DNA of 33,826 bases, taken from contig JAHISX010000062.1 in assembly GCA_018817915.1 (NCBI GenBank), positions 1 to 33,826 on the forward strand. The letters are read 5' to 3'. The translations under genes and the position numbers were made by a program. Positions within the stretch are counted from its first letter, which is position 1. Each line of letters opens with the position of its first letter. Source of the DNA: Bacillota bacterium (lineage in GTDB: Bacteria > Bacillota_I > Bacilli_A > Acholeplasmatales > Acholeplasmataceae). Under the pieces are notes generated by a model that saw only the letters and a list, made by a program, of their open reading frames with translations, did not search any database and was not told where the DNA came from. Positions 16,239 through 25,038 of this stretch are shown piece by piece.

Positions 16239-16845
16239 CCTATACTTAATAGAAAAAGAATTGTATGCGCAAGGTGTAAATTATATTGCAGGTGTAGATG
16301 AAGCAGGTAGAGGTCCTCTGGCTGGTCCAGTTGTTGCAGCTGCAGTAATTTTAAAGAAAGGCGCTACGTTTAAATATGTTGATGATTCTAAAAAATTAAC
16401 AGAAAAACAAAGACTTCTAGCTTTAGAAGAAATCAAAGCGAACGCACTAGCCATTGGTATTGGTATTTCATCTGTTGAAGAAATCGATCAAATCAATATT
16501 TATAGAGCAAGTAGAGAAGCCATGCTATCAGCCATTTTCCAACTCAAGATTAAACCGGAGTTTTTATTAGTTGATGCAATGCCAATGGAAATTGATATTC
16601 CAATGCAGAGTATTATCAAAGGTGATGCCAAAAGTATCAGTATAGCAGCTGCATCCATTATTGCCAAAACGACAAGAGATGCATATATGGTAGAAATGGA
16701 CAAAATATTTCCAGAATATAATTTTAAGCAGCATAAAGGATATGGAACAAAAGAACATTTGGAAGCTATCCATCAATTTGGTATCACACCAATCCATAGA
16801 AGAACATATGAGCCAATTAAATCAATTTTAAGAAGTAAACCATAA
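16225..16845 (+). CDS. rnhB: Ribonuclease HII
   Basis: 206 residues. Cleaves RNA in RNA-DNA hybrids and at single embedded ribonucleotides. Conserved acidic sites are visible: DEAGRGPLAGP (about 24-34), LLVDAMP with its Asp near 117, and the ISIAAASIIAKTTRD block near 140. The start is TTG 16225, supported by AGGAGG at 16211-16216 eight bases upstream. It overlaps the end of rbgA by 14 bases, so the two are coupled. A strong terminator follows. Confidence 0.95.
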   Translation: MTDSSLYLIEKELYAQGVNYIAGVDEAGRGPLAGPVVAAAVILKKGATFKYVDDSKKLTEKQRLLALEEIKANALAIGIGISSVEEIDQINIYRASREAMLSAIFQLKIKPEFLLVDAMPMEIDIPMQSIIKGDAKSISIAAASIIAKTTRDAYMVEMDKIFPEYNFKQHKGYGTKEHLEAIHQFGITPIHRRTYEPIKSILRSKP

Positions 16846-16878
16846 TTCATTAAGATATAAAGAATATATAAAAACAGT

Positions 16879-16912
16879 AGAACTCTTTAATTGTATGGAG
16901 AGTTCTTTTTTT
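16879..16912 (+). terminator. Terminator after rnhB
   Basis: An 8-bp stem AGAACTCT/AGAGTTCT with a 12-base loop, followed by about seven T. Confidence 0.9.
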
Positions 16913-17014
16913 ACCTATTTTTAAAGCAATTATGTCATTTTTACGTTAATATAAGGCGAAATAGAAAATATATATTATTTAAATATATATAAAAAATTAA
17001 GATACTCTTTTAAC

Positions 17015-17042
17015 TTGACAATCAAAATTAAGACACTATAAT
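17015..17042 (+). promoter_or_regulatory. topA promoter
   Basis: Perfect TTGACA (17015-17020) and perfect TATAAT (17037-17042) with a 16-base spacer. It decides the topA start: the ATG at 17047 would lie at or before the transcription start, so ATG 17065 is used. The 130 bases upstream are very AT-rich and hold only a weak AT palindrome. Confidence 0.85.
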
Positions 17043-17064
17043 AGATATGAAATGGAGTGTTGTC

Positions 17065-18846
17065 ATGAATAAAAAATTAATCATCGTTGAGTCACCATCT
17101 AAATCAAAGACAATCGCTAGTTACGTTGGCAACGACGTGCTTGTTTTATCTTCGAAAGGACATGTACGCGATTTAGCTACATCAGGCATTGATGGATTAG
17201 GACTTGATATCGAAAATGATTTCCAACCTATTTATAAAATCATTCCTGCAAAAGCATCTCTTGTTAAGGAACTCATCGCTAAAAGTAAAAATCGCGATGT
17301 CTTAATCGCAACCGACCCTGACCGTGAAGGTGAAGCAATTGGTTGGCATTTAGCAGAACTACTTAAATTAGATCCTAAAGCGAATAATCGTATTGTTTTT
17401 AGAGAAATTACAAAACCAGCAATATTAGAAGCATTAAATCACCCAAGACCTATTGATCAACATCTTGTCTTCTCACAAGAAGCAAGACGTGTACTAGATC
17501 GTGTCATTGGGTTTAAGTTATCAAAACTATTACAAAATAAGATTAAATCTAAATCTGCTGGACGTGTCCAAAGTGTAGCATTGAAGCTTATTGTTGATTT
17601 AGAAAAGGAAATCGAAGCATTTATACCAGAAACATATTATGAAATTGAAGCATGTTTTCATCATATGAAGGCTGATTATATGATTCCAGAAAAGAAGAGA
17701 CTATCTAAAGAGGAAGCAGACTTGATCGTATCTGAATCACAAAATCCTTTTTATGTTAAAGATATTCAAACTAAAGAATCTAAAAGATCACCTAAACCAC
17801 CGTTCATCACTTCTACATTACAACAGGATGCTATTTCTAACCTATACATGAGTGCAAGTAGAACCATGATGGTTGCTCAAGCCTTATATGAAGGGAAAGA
17901 AATCGATGGAGAACTTGTTGGGTTAATCACTTATATGAGAACAGATTCAACTAGACTTGCTGAGCCTTTCATTCATGAAGCCCAACATTATATAGAAAGT
18001 ACGTATGGTAAAAATTATTTAGGTAGATATCATGTATCTAATAAGGATAATGCTCAAGATGCACATGAAAGTGTAAGACCTACAAGCATTAATCGTACAC
18101 CAGAAAGTATTGAACAATATCTATCACGTGATGAATTTAGATTATATAAACGCATCTATCAAAGAACAATTGCTAGCCTAATGGCTCCTGCAGTTTTCGA
18201 TATGACCAAAATTAAATTAGAGTCTAATGGACATCTCTATCAAGCTGAAGGTAGTGTTGAAAAATTTGATGGACACACAAAAGCATATTCAGAAGAAAAG
18301 AATAAAGATAAACATCTACCACATCTTACAATTGATCAAGAATTGAATGCTAAAGAAGTATTATCCATCGAAAAAGTCACAAAACCTAAAACAAGATTTA
18401 GTGAAGCAACACTGATTAAAGAGATGGAAACATTAGGTATTGGTAGACCATCGACATATGCACAAATTATTTCCACATTAAAAAATAGAGATTATGTGGA
18501 AATTGTTGAGAAGAGATTTAAACCAACAGATCAAGGTAAGTTAACATCAGAGCAATTAGATCTATTCTTTTCTAAGATTATTGATATTGAATATACATCT
18601 AAAATGGAAAAAGTATTAGATGATATTGCTGATGGAACCCAAAGTGGATTACATCTCGTCTCTAATTTCTATCATTCATTTGTTCCTATGGTCGAAAAAG
18701 CACAAAAGGAAATGACAAAGATAGGTCCAAAGATGACTGATGAAATATGTCCACAATGTGGCAAACCACTCGTTATTCGTACGAGTAAATATGGTGAGTT
18801 TACTGCTTGTAGTGGTTTTCCTAAGTGCAAATATGTTAAAAAATAA
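17065..18846 (+). CDS. topA: DNA topoisomerase I (type IA)
   Basis: 593 residues. Relaxes negative supercoils by single-strand cleavage. The Toprim domain starts KLIIVESPSKSK, with ATDPDREGEAIGWHL at about residue 87. The active-site Tyr lies in GLITYMRTDSTR (Tyr290). Domain IV follows, with ETLGIGRPSTYA near 460. There is one C-terminal zinc motif (CPQCG then CSGFPKC, about 565-590), fewer than the three or four in many homologues, which explains the shorter protein. GGAG precedes ATG 17065. No clear hairpin terminator follows the gene. Confidence 0.96.
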   Translation: MNKKLIIVESPSKSKTIASYVGNDVLVLSSKGHVRDLATSGIDGLGLDIENDFQPIYKIIPAKASLVKELIAKSKNRDVLIATDPDREGEAIGWHLAELLKLDPKANNRIVFREITKPAILEALNHPRPIDQHLVFSQEARRVLDRVIGFKLSKLLQNKIKSKSAGRVQSVALKLIVDLEKEIEAFIPETYYEIEACFHHMKADYMIPEKKRLSKEEADLIVSESQNPFYVKDIQTKESKRSPKPPFITSTLQQDAISNLYMSASRTMMVAQALYEGKEIDGELVGLITYMRTDSTRLAEPFIHEAQHYIESTYGKNYLGRYHVSNKDNAQDAHESVRPTSINRTPESIEQYLSRDEFRLYKRIYQRTIASLMAPAVFDMTKIKLESNGHLYQAEGSVEKFDGHTKAYSEEKNKDKHLPHLTIDQELNAKEVLSIEKVTKPKTRFSEATLIKEMETLGIGRPSTYAQIISTLKNRDYVEIVEKRFKPTDQGKLTSEQLDLFFSKIIDIEYTSKMEKVLDDIADGTQSGLHLVSNFYHSFVPMVEKAQKEMTKIGPKMTDEICPQCGKPLVIRTSKYGEFTACSGFPKCKYVKK

Positions 18847-18895
18847 TCAATTTTCACAAAATTATACAAGTTAACAGTGGTTCACTATAATTCAC

Positions 18896-18924
18896 TTTAC
18901 AATTAAAATTAAAAGTGATAATAT
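18896..18924 (+). promoter_or_regulatory. Promoter of a structured non-coding transcript upstream of tpx
   Basis: TTTACA (18896-18901), 17-base spacer, TAATAT (18919-18924). No coding start with an SD follows it for more than 150 bases. Confidence 0.5.
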
Positions 18925-18930
18925 GGTGGT

Positions 18931-19034
18931 GCATCCTAAAAAGGTGCTACTTATCCCCTATTAACGTGTACAAAAGTACACAAAATCCCCTTAACTGATC
19001 CCCTACATTTTGTGGGGGATCGCTTATTATTAGC
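18931..19034 (+). ncRNA. Candidate small structured RNA or long tpx leader
   Basis: About 105 bases with unusual structure for this genome. There is a perfect 6-bp hairpin GTGTAC-AAAA-GTACAC (18966-18981) and a very stable 11-bp GC-rich stem (18997-19007 with 19011-19021, 3-base loop, one G-U). A 4-bp hairpin CGCT/AGCG follows. ATCCCC occurs three times (18953, 18985, 18998) and only one GGGGAT can pair with them, so alternative pairings are possible. It lacks a clean T-tract. I cannot match it to SRP RNA, tmRNA, RNase P, 6S or a known riboswitch. It could be a regulatory leader of tpx or an independent sRNA. Confidence 0.4.
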
Positions 19035-19050
19035 GTTCCAATTTTTAAAG

Positions 19051-19059
19051 TGATATAAT
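19051..19059 (+). promoter_or_regulatory. Extended -10 promoter of tpx
   Basis: TGATATAAT lies 31 bases before the tpx start, with no good -35. It suggests tpx can be transcribed independently of the structured element upstream. Confidence 0.5.
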
Positions 19060-19090
19060 ATGTATGAATCATAAATAAGGAAGTGTAACA

Positions 19091-19591
19091 ATGAAAACAT
19101 TTGGTGGAAAACAAGTAACATTACTTGGAGAAACAAAGCATGTAGGAGATTTAGCTCCCAATTTTCAAGTTGTGAATAACAAATTTGAAGTCAAGCATTT
19201 ATCTGACTACAAAACACGTTATATCATTTTAAATGTTGTCCCTTCACTGGATACTACAGTATGTGATAGACAAGCAAGAACAGTCAATCTTGAATTAGCA
19301 GAAAGAAAAGATGTTGTTGTCCTAACAATCAGTAATGACTTACCTTTTACACAAGCTAAATGGTGTGGAAGTTCAGGTATTGAAAACATCATTACTTTAA
19401 GCGATTACCAAGATTTAGATTTTGCTAACAAATTTGGAACAAACATTAAAGAATTAAGATTACAAGCAAGAAGCGTCTTCGTTTTGGATGAACAACGTAA
19501 AATTGTTTATCTCGAGTATGTTGATGAAATGAGTCAACATTTAAACTTTGATGATTTATTGTCATTCGTTAAACAATTGCCGAAAGAATAA
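19091..19591 (+). CDS. tpx: Thiol peroxidase Tpx (atypical 2-Cys peroxiredoxin)
   Basis: 166 residues, the standard Tpx length. Reduces hydrogen and alkyl peroxides using thioredoxin-type electrons in the cytoplasm. The peroxidatic Cys58 lies in PSLDTTVCDRQ and the resolving Cys92 in KWCGSSGIENI, with the spacing of E. coli Tpx (61/95). The N-terminal TFGGKQVTLLG is typical. SD AAGGAAG precedes the ATG. The stop codon lies in the loop of its terminator. It is a stand-alone gene between topA and ftsY. Confidence 0.94.
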   Translation: MKTFGGKQVTLLGETKHVGDLAPNFQVVNNKFEVKHLSDYKTRYIILNVVPSLDTTVCDRQARTVNLELAERKDVVVLTISNDLPFTQAKWCGSSGIENIITLSDYQDLDFANKFGTNIKELRLQARSVFVLDEQRKIVYLEYVDEMSQHLNFDDLLSFVKQLPKE

Positions 19592-19609
19592 TCTTTCGGT
19601 TTTGTTTTT
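19580..19609 (+). terminator. Terminator of tpx
   Basis: An 8-bp stem CCGAAAGA/TCTTTCGG with a 4-base loop containing the tpx stop codon, then TTTTGTTTTT. Confidence 0.92.
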
Positions 19610-19613
19610 GATA

Positions 19614-19622
19614 TGGTATAAT
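19614..19622 (+). promoter_or_regulatory. Extended -10 promoter of the ftsY-ylxM-ffh operon
   Basis: TGGTATAAT, immediately after the tpx terminator and 24 bases before the ftsY start; no clear -35. Confidence 0.55.
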
Positions 19623-19646
19623 ATTCAAAGAATTAGGGAGATATTT

Positions 19647-20603
19647 ATGGGATTATTTCAAAAATTATTCGGTAAAAAACCCAAGAATGAGCGTTATCAA
19701 TTGGGTTTACATAAAACTAAAGAAAACCTTGGTAATCTAAAGGCGATACTAGCTGCATCTAAGAAAATTGATGATGAACTTTTTGATTCACTTGAAGATA
19801 TTTTCATTCAAGCAGATATAGGTATTGATACTGTGATCTATTTTATTGACCAACTCAGACAAGAAGTAGAGCATAAAGAGATTACTGATCCAAACGACTT
19901 AGCTGAAATCATTGTTGATAAAATGTTTGAGATTTACCTGAAGGGTGAACTCGTTCAAACAGATTTAAATTATGATGAGCATGAAGTCAACGTTTATCTC
20001 TTTGTTGGTGTCAATGGCGTGGGTAAAACAACAACCATTGGTAAGCTAGCCAAACAACTTAAAGATGACGGTAAGAAGGTTATGATGGTTGCTGGTGACA
20101 CATTTAGAGCTGGCGCTATTAATCAATTAGTCGAATGGGGAAAAAGAAGTGGAACTTTTGTTTATACGAAAGAAACAGGTTCAGATCCTTCCAGTGTTAT
20201 TTATGATGCATTAGAAATAGCTAGAACTGAAAAATATGATGTTGTCTTGTGTGATACAGCAGGTAGACTTCAAACAAAAGTCAATTTAATGGCTGAACTA
20301 TCTAAAATGAAAAGAGTCATTCAAAAATCACTACCCAATGCCCCTCAAGAAACATTGCTTGTTATTGATGCGACTACAGGTCAAAATGGGATGCGTCAAG
20401 CTGAAGTATTTAAAGAAGCAACCGACGTTAGCGGCATCATCTTAACTAAATTGGATGGAACCGCAAAAGGTGGTATCGTTTTAGCAATTAGACATTTATA
20501 CAATTTACCAATCAAATATGTTGGACTCGGAGAAAAAATAGATGACCTTGTTATGTTTGATATAGAGCAATACATATATGGATTATTCAAAGATTTCTTT
20601 TAA
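19647..20603 (+). CDS. ftsY: Signal recognition particle receptor FtsY
   Basis: 318 residues. Membrane-associated GTPase that docks SRP-ribosome complexes at the Sec translocon. N helices are followed by the G domain: GVNGVGKTTTIGKLAKQL (about 121-138), DTAGRLQT, and TKLDGTAKGG near 268. The start is ATG 19647 with TAGGGAG upstream; longer in-frame starts lie inside tpx. The acidic N-terminal A domain is nearly absent; instead a short basic segment MGLFQKLFGKKPK begins the protein and could be the lipid-binding helix. First gene of an SRP operon. Confidence 0.96.
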   Translation: MGLFQKLFGKKPKNERYQLGLHKTKENLGNLKAILAASKKIDDELFDSLEDIFIQADIGIDTVIYFIDQLRQEVEHKEITDPNDLAEIIVDKMFEIYLKGELVQTDLNYDEHEVNVYLFVGVNGVGKTTTIGKLAKQLKDDGKKVMMVAGDTFRAGAINQLVEWGKRSGTFVYTKETGSDPSSVIYDALEIARTEKYDVVLCDTAGRLQTKVNLMAELSKMKRVIQKSLPNAPQETLLVIDATTGQNGMRQAEVFKEATDVSGIILTKLDGTAKGGIVLAIRHLYNLPIKYVGLGEKIDDLVMFDIEQYIYGLFKDFF

Positions 20604-20611
20604 GGAGACTT

Positions 20612-20926
20612 ATGGAAAGTTTAGAAAAGAAGGAACAATTGAATCAATTATTTGATCTTTACAGTGCATTGCTCACAGAAAAGCAAGTACTCTATTTTGA
20701 ACACTACTACCATGAAGATTACTCATTGCAAGAAATTGCGGAACTTTATCAAGTGAGTAGAAATGCAGTCTATGATCACTTAAAAAAAGTTGAAGAACAT
20801 CTTTATCATTATGAAGAAAAACTCAAACTATTTGAACTTAAAGAAATCAGATTAAATTTAATTGAAAAAGCAATAAAAGACAATGACTTATCCCTATTAG
20901 AACAATTAAGAAAGTTGGATGAATAA
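20612..20926 (+). CDS. ylxM: SRP-associated helix-turn-helix protein YlxM (UPF0122)
   Basis: 104 residues, all alpha-helical, with a sigma70 region 4-like helix-turn-helix: SLQEIAELYQVSRNAVYDHL (about 40-59), preceded by LTEKQVLYFEHYY. In Streptococcus and Bacillus this small protein is encoded just before ffh and has been linked to SRP function. Here it lies 8 bases after ftsY and its stop overlaps the ffh ATG by one base, so expression is coupled. SD AAGGAGA. Confidence 0.93.
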   Translation: MESLEKKEQLNQLFDLYSALLTEKQVLYFEHYYHEDYSLQEIAELYQVSRNAVYDHLKKVEEHLYHYEEKLKLFELKEIRLNLIEKAIKDNDLSLLEQLRKLDE

Positions 20927-22332
20927 TGGCAGAAAATAGTTTAAGCTCACGCTTGCAAATGGCCATGCGCCGTTTAACAGGTAAGGGCTTTTTAACCGAA
21001 AATGATATTGATGAAATGATGCGTGAAGTGCGTCTTTCTTTATTAGAAGCTGATGTGAACTTTAAGGTTGTTAAGACCTTTATTGCAAACATTAAAGAAC
21101 AAGCTGTTGGTGAAAAGATTCTTAAAGGATTAAATCCAGGTCAACAGGTTGTTAAGATCGTCCATGATGAGTTGAAGCGTGTCATGGGTGAAGATTCTGA
21201 GGGCATCAGATATAATTTGAATGGTATAACTACCATCATGACCATCGGTTTACAAGGCTCTGGTAAAACAACAGCTATTGGTAAATTAGGTGTCTATATT
21301 CGCAAAAATGAAAATAAAAAAGTATTGTTTATTGCTGCAGACGTGTACCGTCCAGCTGCAATTGAGCAACTTCAAATCATAGGTAAACAGATTGGTATTG
21401 AAGTATTCGATAAAGGCCTTATTGACGCAAGAACAATTGTTAAAGATGGTTTAGCTTATGCGAAGCTCAATGGCTTTGAAGTCGTCATTATTGATACAGC
21501 TGGTCGCTTGCATATCGATGAAAAAATGATGCAAGAATTAGTTGATGTTAAAGAGATAGCAAGACCGAATGAAATACTACTTACTGTTGATGCGATGACT
21601 GGCCAAGATGCAGCAAATATTTGTAAAAGCTTCCATGAACAATTAAATGCTACAGGTGCTATCTTAACAAAACTTGATGGTGATACAAGAGGTGGAGCAG
21701 CCTTATCAATTAAAGAAGTTTCAGGTATTCCAATTAAGTTTGCATCTAGTGGTGAAAAGATGGATACCTTTGAAGTCTTTCATCCAGAGCGTATGGCATC
21801 CCGTATTTTAGGAATGGGAGACGTACTCACATTAATTGAAAAAGCAACTGAATCAATTGATGAAGATGAAGCAATGGGCATGATGGAAAAGCTCATGTCA
21901 GACACCTTCAATTATAATGATTTATTAAAACAATTTAAGATGATTAAAAAGATGGGTTCAGTCAGTAAAATATTGGGATTTATGCCTGGTATGGGGCAAC
22001 TCAGAAACGCAGCATCTCAAGTCGATGATAAGCAGTTCGAGCAAATGGGTGTCCTCATACATAGCATGACTGAAGCTGAAAGAAAAGACCCCAAATTAAT
22101 TGATATGAGTTCTAGACGTAGAGAGCGTGTTGCGAAAGGTTCTGGGATGAAAGTCGCAGATTTAAATCGCTTAAGACAAGCGCTTGAAGCTCAGAAAAAA
22201 ATGATGAAAAAAATGATGAGCATGGATGAAAAAGAGATCGAGGGCTTATCTAAAAATCCATCAAAGATGATACAACCAGCTAAACAAAAAAAAGGAAAAG
22301 GTAAGGGAAAGGGTCAATTCCGGTTTCGGTGA
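20926..22332 (+). CDS. ffh: Signal recognition particle protein Ffh
   Basis: 468 residues. SRP54 homologue that binds 4.5S RNA and signal peptides of nascent membrane proteins. The NG domain has GLQGSGKTTAIGKLG (about 107-121), DTAGRLHIDE and TKLDGDTRGGAA. The M domain is Met-rich, with MGPMM-like stretches represented by FMPGMGQL and KKMMKKMMSM, ending in a Lys/Gly-rich tail. The stop lies inside its own terminator stem. The SRP RNA gene was not found in this window. Confidence 0.97.
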   Translation: MAENSLSSRLQMAMRRLTGKGFLTENDIDEMMREVRLSLLEADVNFKVVKTFIANIKEQAVGEKILKGLNPGQQVVKIVHDELKRVMGEDSEGIRYNLNGITTIMTIGLQGSGKTTAIGKLGVYIRKNENKKVLFIAADVYRPAAIEQLQIIGKQIGIEVFDKGLIDARTIVKDGLAYAKLNGFEVVIIDTAGRLHIDEKMMQELVDVKEIARPNEILLTVDAMTGQDAANICKSFHEQLNATGAILTKLDGDTRGGAALSIKEVSGIPIKFASSGEKMDTFEVFHPERMASRILGMGDVLTLIEKATESIDEDEAMGMMEKLMSDTFNYNDLLKQFKMIKKMGSVSKILGFMPGMGQLRNAASQVDDKQFEQMGVLIHSMTEAERKDPKLIDMSSRRRERVAKGSGMKVADLNRLRQALEAQKKMMKKMMSMDEKEIEGLSKNPSKMIQPAKQKKGKGKGKGQFRFR

Positions 22333-22343
22333 CCCTTTTTTTT
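22308..22343 (+). terminator. Terminator after ffh
   Basis: AAAGGGTCA/TGACCCTTT stem with a 13-base loop and eight T; the ffh stop codon (22330-22332) forms part of the stem. Confidence 0.9.
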
Positions 22344-22379
22344 CCCACAAAAGTTGTGGAAAAGTAGTCTATATATCTA

Positions 22380-22388
22380 TGATAAAAT
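22380..22388 (+). promoter_or_regulatory. Putative extended -10 of the polA operon
   Basis: TGATAAAAT lies 21 bases before the polA start, within the short gap after the ffh terminator. No convincing -35 at 17 bases; TTGTGG (22354-22359) is too far upstream. Confidence 0.4.
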
Positions 22389-22409
22389 TAAGAAAAGAGG
22401 AGAAAACAT

Positions 22410-25028
22410 ATGCAAAAATTAATCTTGGTTGACGGTAACTCCATCTTATTTAGAGCCTATTATGCAACCGCATATCCAGGAGCGAAATTAATGCAAACAG
22501 GACAGGGCATTTACACGAATGCGCTTTTTGCTTTTGTTGGGATGTTTGAAAAGATCATCACTGAGACTTCATCTTATGCATTAGTCGCTTTTGATACGAA
22601 AGAACCTACAAAAAGACATTTAGCTTATGAAGGCTATAAAGCAGGTAGAACGAAGATGCCTGAAGAATTAGGGATGCAAATTCCTTTGGTGAATGAATAT
22701 ATTCATTTATTTGGTGTTAAACAATATAGTAAAGCTGGATATGAAGCTGATGACATTATTGGTACATTAGCAAAAAGAGCAAGTCAAAAGGGATTTCAAG
22801 TTGAAATCTTTTCAAGTGACCGCGACTTACTTCAGCTTGTTGATCAAAATATTACAGTCAATCTGCTTAAAAAAGGGATGAAAGAAGTCCATCGTTTTGA
22901 TCCGAAGATGCTTGAAGAAACTTATGGATTAACACATGAACAAATGATTGACCTTAAGTCACTGATGGGTGATCCTTCAGATAACATTCCAGGTGTACCT
23001 GGTGTTGGTGAAAAAACAGCTGTCAAATTATTACAAGAATATCAAAACTTAGAAAATTTATATGAACATAAAGATGATATCAAGGGGAAACTTGGAGAAA
23101 ACTTAAGAGAATTTGAGCATTTAGCTAGAATGAGCAAAGAATTAGTAACGATTGAAATCGATGCTGATATTGATTGCAAAGTCGAAGACTTAAAAAGAGC
23201 TGAAGTTGATCATAACGTCCTCATGTCATTCTTCCAATCCTATGATCTTCACGTTTTTGTAAAAAAAATGGAATCACCACTTACTCAACATGAAACATGG
23301 ATCTATCAATCCATTCGTGATGAACGTGAACTAGCGAATATTTTAAAACCTAATTTAGCACTTCACTTTGAATTAAGTGATTATAACTATCACAAAGCTG
23401 AATTATGGGGTGTTGGTATCTCAGATGGAAAAAACCATTATTATCTAACACCTGAAGTAGCTCTTACATCCATTAATTTTCAAATGTATTTAGCTGATGA
23501 AACCATACCCAAGTTTATTTATGACTATAAAGCGATCAAAGTATTCCTTTTATGGAACCACTTAGATTTTAATGGCATCATTTTCGATTTATTACTTGCT
23601 GCTTATCTCATAAATTCACATCTAGGAAAAGAAGAGTTTAAACGCATTGTGTCAGCTTTTGATTATGAAGATATTTTATATGATGATGTCATTTATGGGA
23701 AAGGTGCTAAAAAAGGATTACCTGAAAAAGATATTTATGAAAGACATATCGTCAGTAAAGCAAAAGCAATCTTTGAACTTAGAACACCATTACTAGAGCA
23801 GTTAGAAGATCAAGAACAAACACATTTACTTCTAGAACTTGAAATACCACTATCAGAAGTTTTAGCTGAAATGGAGTACACTGGATTATTTGTTGATCAA
23901 AACGAACTTGTTTTGCAAGACAAAGATTTAACAGGACGAATTCAATCAATAGAAAAAGAAATCATTGAACTTGCTGGCGAAACATTTAATGTATCAAGTC
24001 CTAAACAATTAGGAGAAATTCTATTTGAAAAGCTACAACTACCCTATGGTAAAAAGACAAAGACTGGATATTCGACCAATGTAGAAGTATTAAACCAACT
24101 ACAAGGTAAACATCCTATTATTGACCATATTATGGAATATCGCACACTTACAAAACTACATTCAACCTATATTGTAGGAATTAGACAAAACTTATTCGAA
24201 GATGGCAAAGTCCATACGATATATATGCAAGCTTTAACCACGACAGGCCGTTTATCATCACTTGATCCTAATCTTCAAAATATACCAATTCGCAGTGAAG
24301 AAGGCAGAAAAATAAGAAAATTATTTCTAGCAACCAATGGCAATTATTTATTAGGTGCTGACTATTCACAAATTGAACTCAGAGTTTTAGCGGATATGGC
24401 TAATGTTAAATCACTTATTGAAGCTTTTAATAAGCATCAAGATATTCATACCAAAACAGCTCAAGATGTCTTCCATGTTGATGAAGTCACATCGGAACAA
24501 AGAAGAGCTGCTAAGGCAGTTAATTTCGGTATCATTTATGGTATTGGAGCTTGGAGTTTAAGTGAAGATATTCATGTGACTCCTAAACAAGCTCAAGTTT
24601 TCATTGATCAATATTTATCCATATATCCTGAAATTAAGGATTACATGGAAAATATTGTCGTTTTTGCTAAAGAGCATGAATATGTTGAAACACTCATGAA
24701 GCGTAGAAGATATATCCCTGAACTTAAGTCTCCTGTCTTCATGCAAAGAGCGTTTGGCGAAAGAACAGCACTCAATGCCCCAATACAGGGCAGTGCAGCT
24801 GATATTCTTAAGAAAGCCATGGTCGACTTGTATAAGTATTTAAAGAAGCATAAGAAGCAATCTAAGCTTTTACTACAAGTACATGATGAACTGATTTTAG
24901 AAGTTCCTGAATCTGAATTAGAAGAAATGAAAAGCATCGTTCCACACATGATGGGACAAGCGGTTAAGCTCAGAGTTGACCTTGAGACATCGTGCGATAT
25001 CGGAAAAACTTGGTATGATCTAAAATAG
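22410..25028 (+). CDS. polA: DNA polymerase I
   Basis: 872 residues. The 5'-3' exonuclease domain (about 1-290) has AFDTKEPTKR, EADDIIGTLAKRA, SSDRDLLQL and GDPSDNIPGVPGVGEKTA. The middle 3'-5' exonuclease-like domain (about 300-460) lacks the DxE proofreading residues (ALHFELSDYN at the first position), as in Bacillus-type Pol I. The polymerase domain is intact: motif A GADYSQIELRVLADMA (about 650), motif B RRAAKAVNFGIIYGIGAWSL (about 697), motif C LLQVHDELILEVP (about 827). SD GAGGAG. mutM and coaE follow closely, forming a repair/replication operon. Confidence 0.97.
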   Translation: MQKLILVDGNSILFRAYYATAYPGAKLMQTGQGIYTNALFAFVGMFEKIITETSSYALVAFDTKEPTKRHLAYEGYKAGRTKMPEELGMQIPLVNEYIHLFGVKQYSKAGYEADDIIGTLAKRASQKGFQVEIFSSDRDLLQLVDQNITVNLLKKGMKEVHRFDPKMLEETYGLTHEQMIDLKSLMGDPSDNIPGVPGVGEKTAVKLLQEYQNLENLYEHKDDIKGKLGENLREFEHLARMSKELVTIEIDADIDCKVEDLKRAEVDHNVLMSFFQSYDLHVFVKKMESPLTQHETWIYQSIRDERELANILKPNLALHFELSDYNYHKAELWGVGISDGKNHYYLTPEVALTSINFQMYLADETIPKFIYDYKAIKVFLLWNHLDFNGIIFDLLLAAYLINSHLGKEEFKRIVSAFDYEDILYDDVIYGKGAKKGLPEKDIYERHIVSKAKAIFELRTPLLEQLEDQEQTHLLLELEIPLSEVLAEMEYTGLFVDQNELVLQDKDLTGRIQSIEKEIIELAGETFNVSSPKQLGEILFEKLQLPYGKKTKTGYSTNVEVLNQLQGKHPIIDHIMEYRTLTKLHSTYIVGIRQNLFEDGKVHTIYMQALTTTGRLSSLDPNLQNIPIRSEEGRKIRKLFLATNGNYLLGADYSQIELRVLADMANVKSLIEAFNKHQDIHTKTAQDVFHVDEVTSEQRRAAKAVNFGIIYGIGAWSLSEDIHVTPKQAQVFIDQYLSIYPEIKDYMENIVVFAKEHEYVETLMKRRRYIPELKSPVFMQRAFGERTALNAPIQGSAADILKKAMVDLYKYLKKHKKQSKLLLQVHDELILEVPESELEEMKSIVPHMMGQAVKLRVDLETSCDIGKTWYDLK

Positions 25029-25038
25029 AGGTGCTAGA

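Noticed and set aside
16965-16995. AT-only inverted repeat upstream of topA
   Set aside because: ATATATA/TATATAT in strongly AT-rich DNA is expected by chance; no T-tract or conserved position.
16998-17014. Near-match to the pilus inverted repeat (TTAAGA-TAC-TCTTTTAA) before topA
   Set aside because: The second half-site has two extra bases and the distance to the -10 (about 32) differs from the pilus copies; the topA promoter is already full consensus.
18951-19136. 61-codon minus-strand frame across the topA-tpx gap
   Set aside because: Hydrophobic shadow translation without SD; it overlaps the tpx start and the hairpin region.
22410-25028. Loss of proofreading residues in Pol I as a novel feature
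   Set aside because: A degenerate 3'-5' exonuclease domain is normal for Bacillus-type Pol I.
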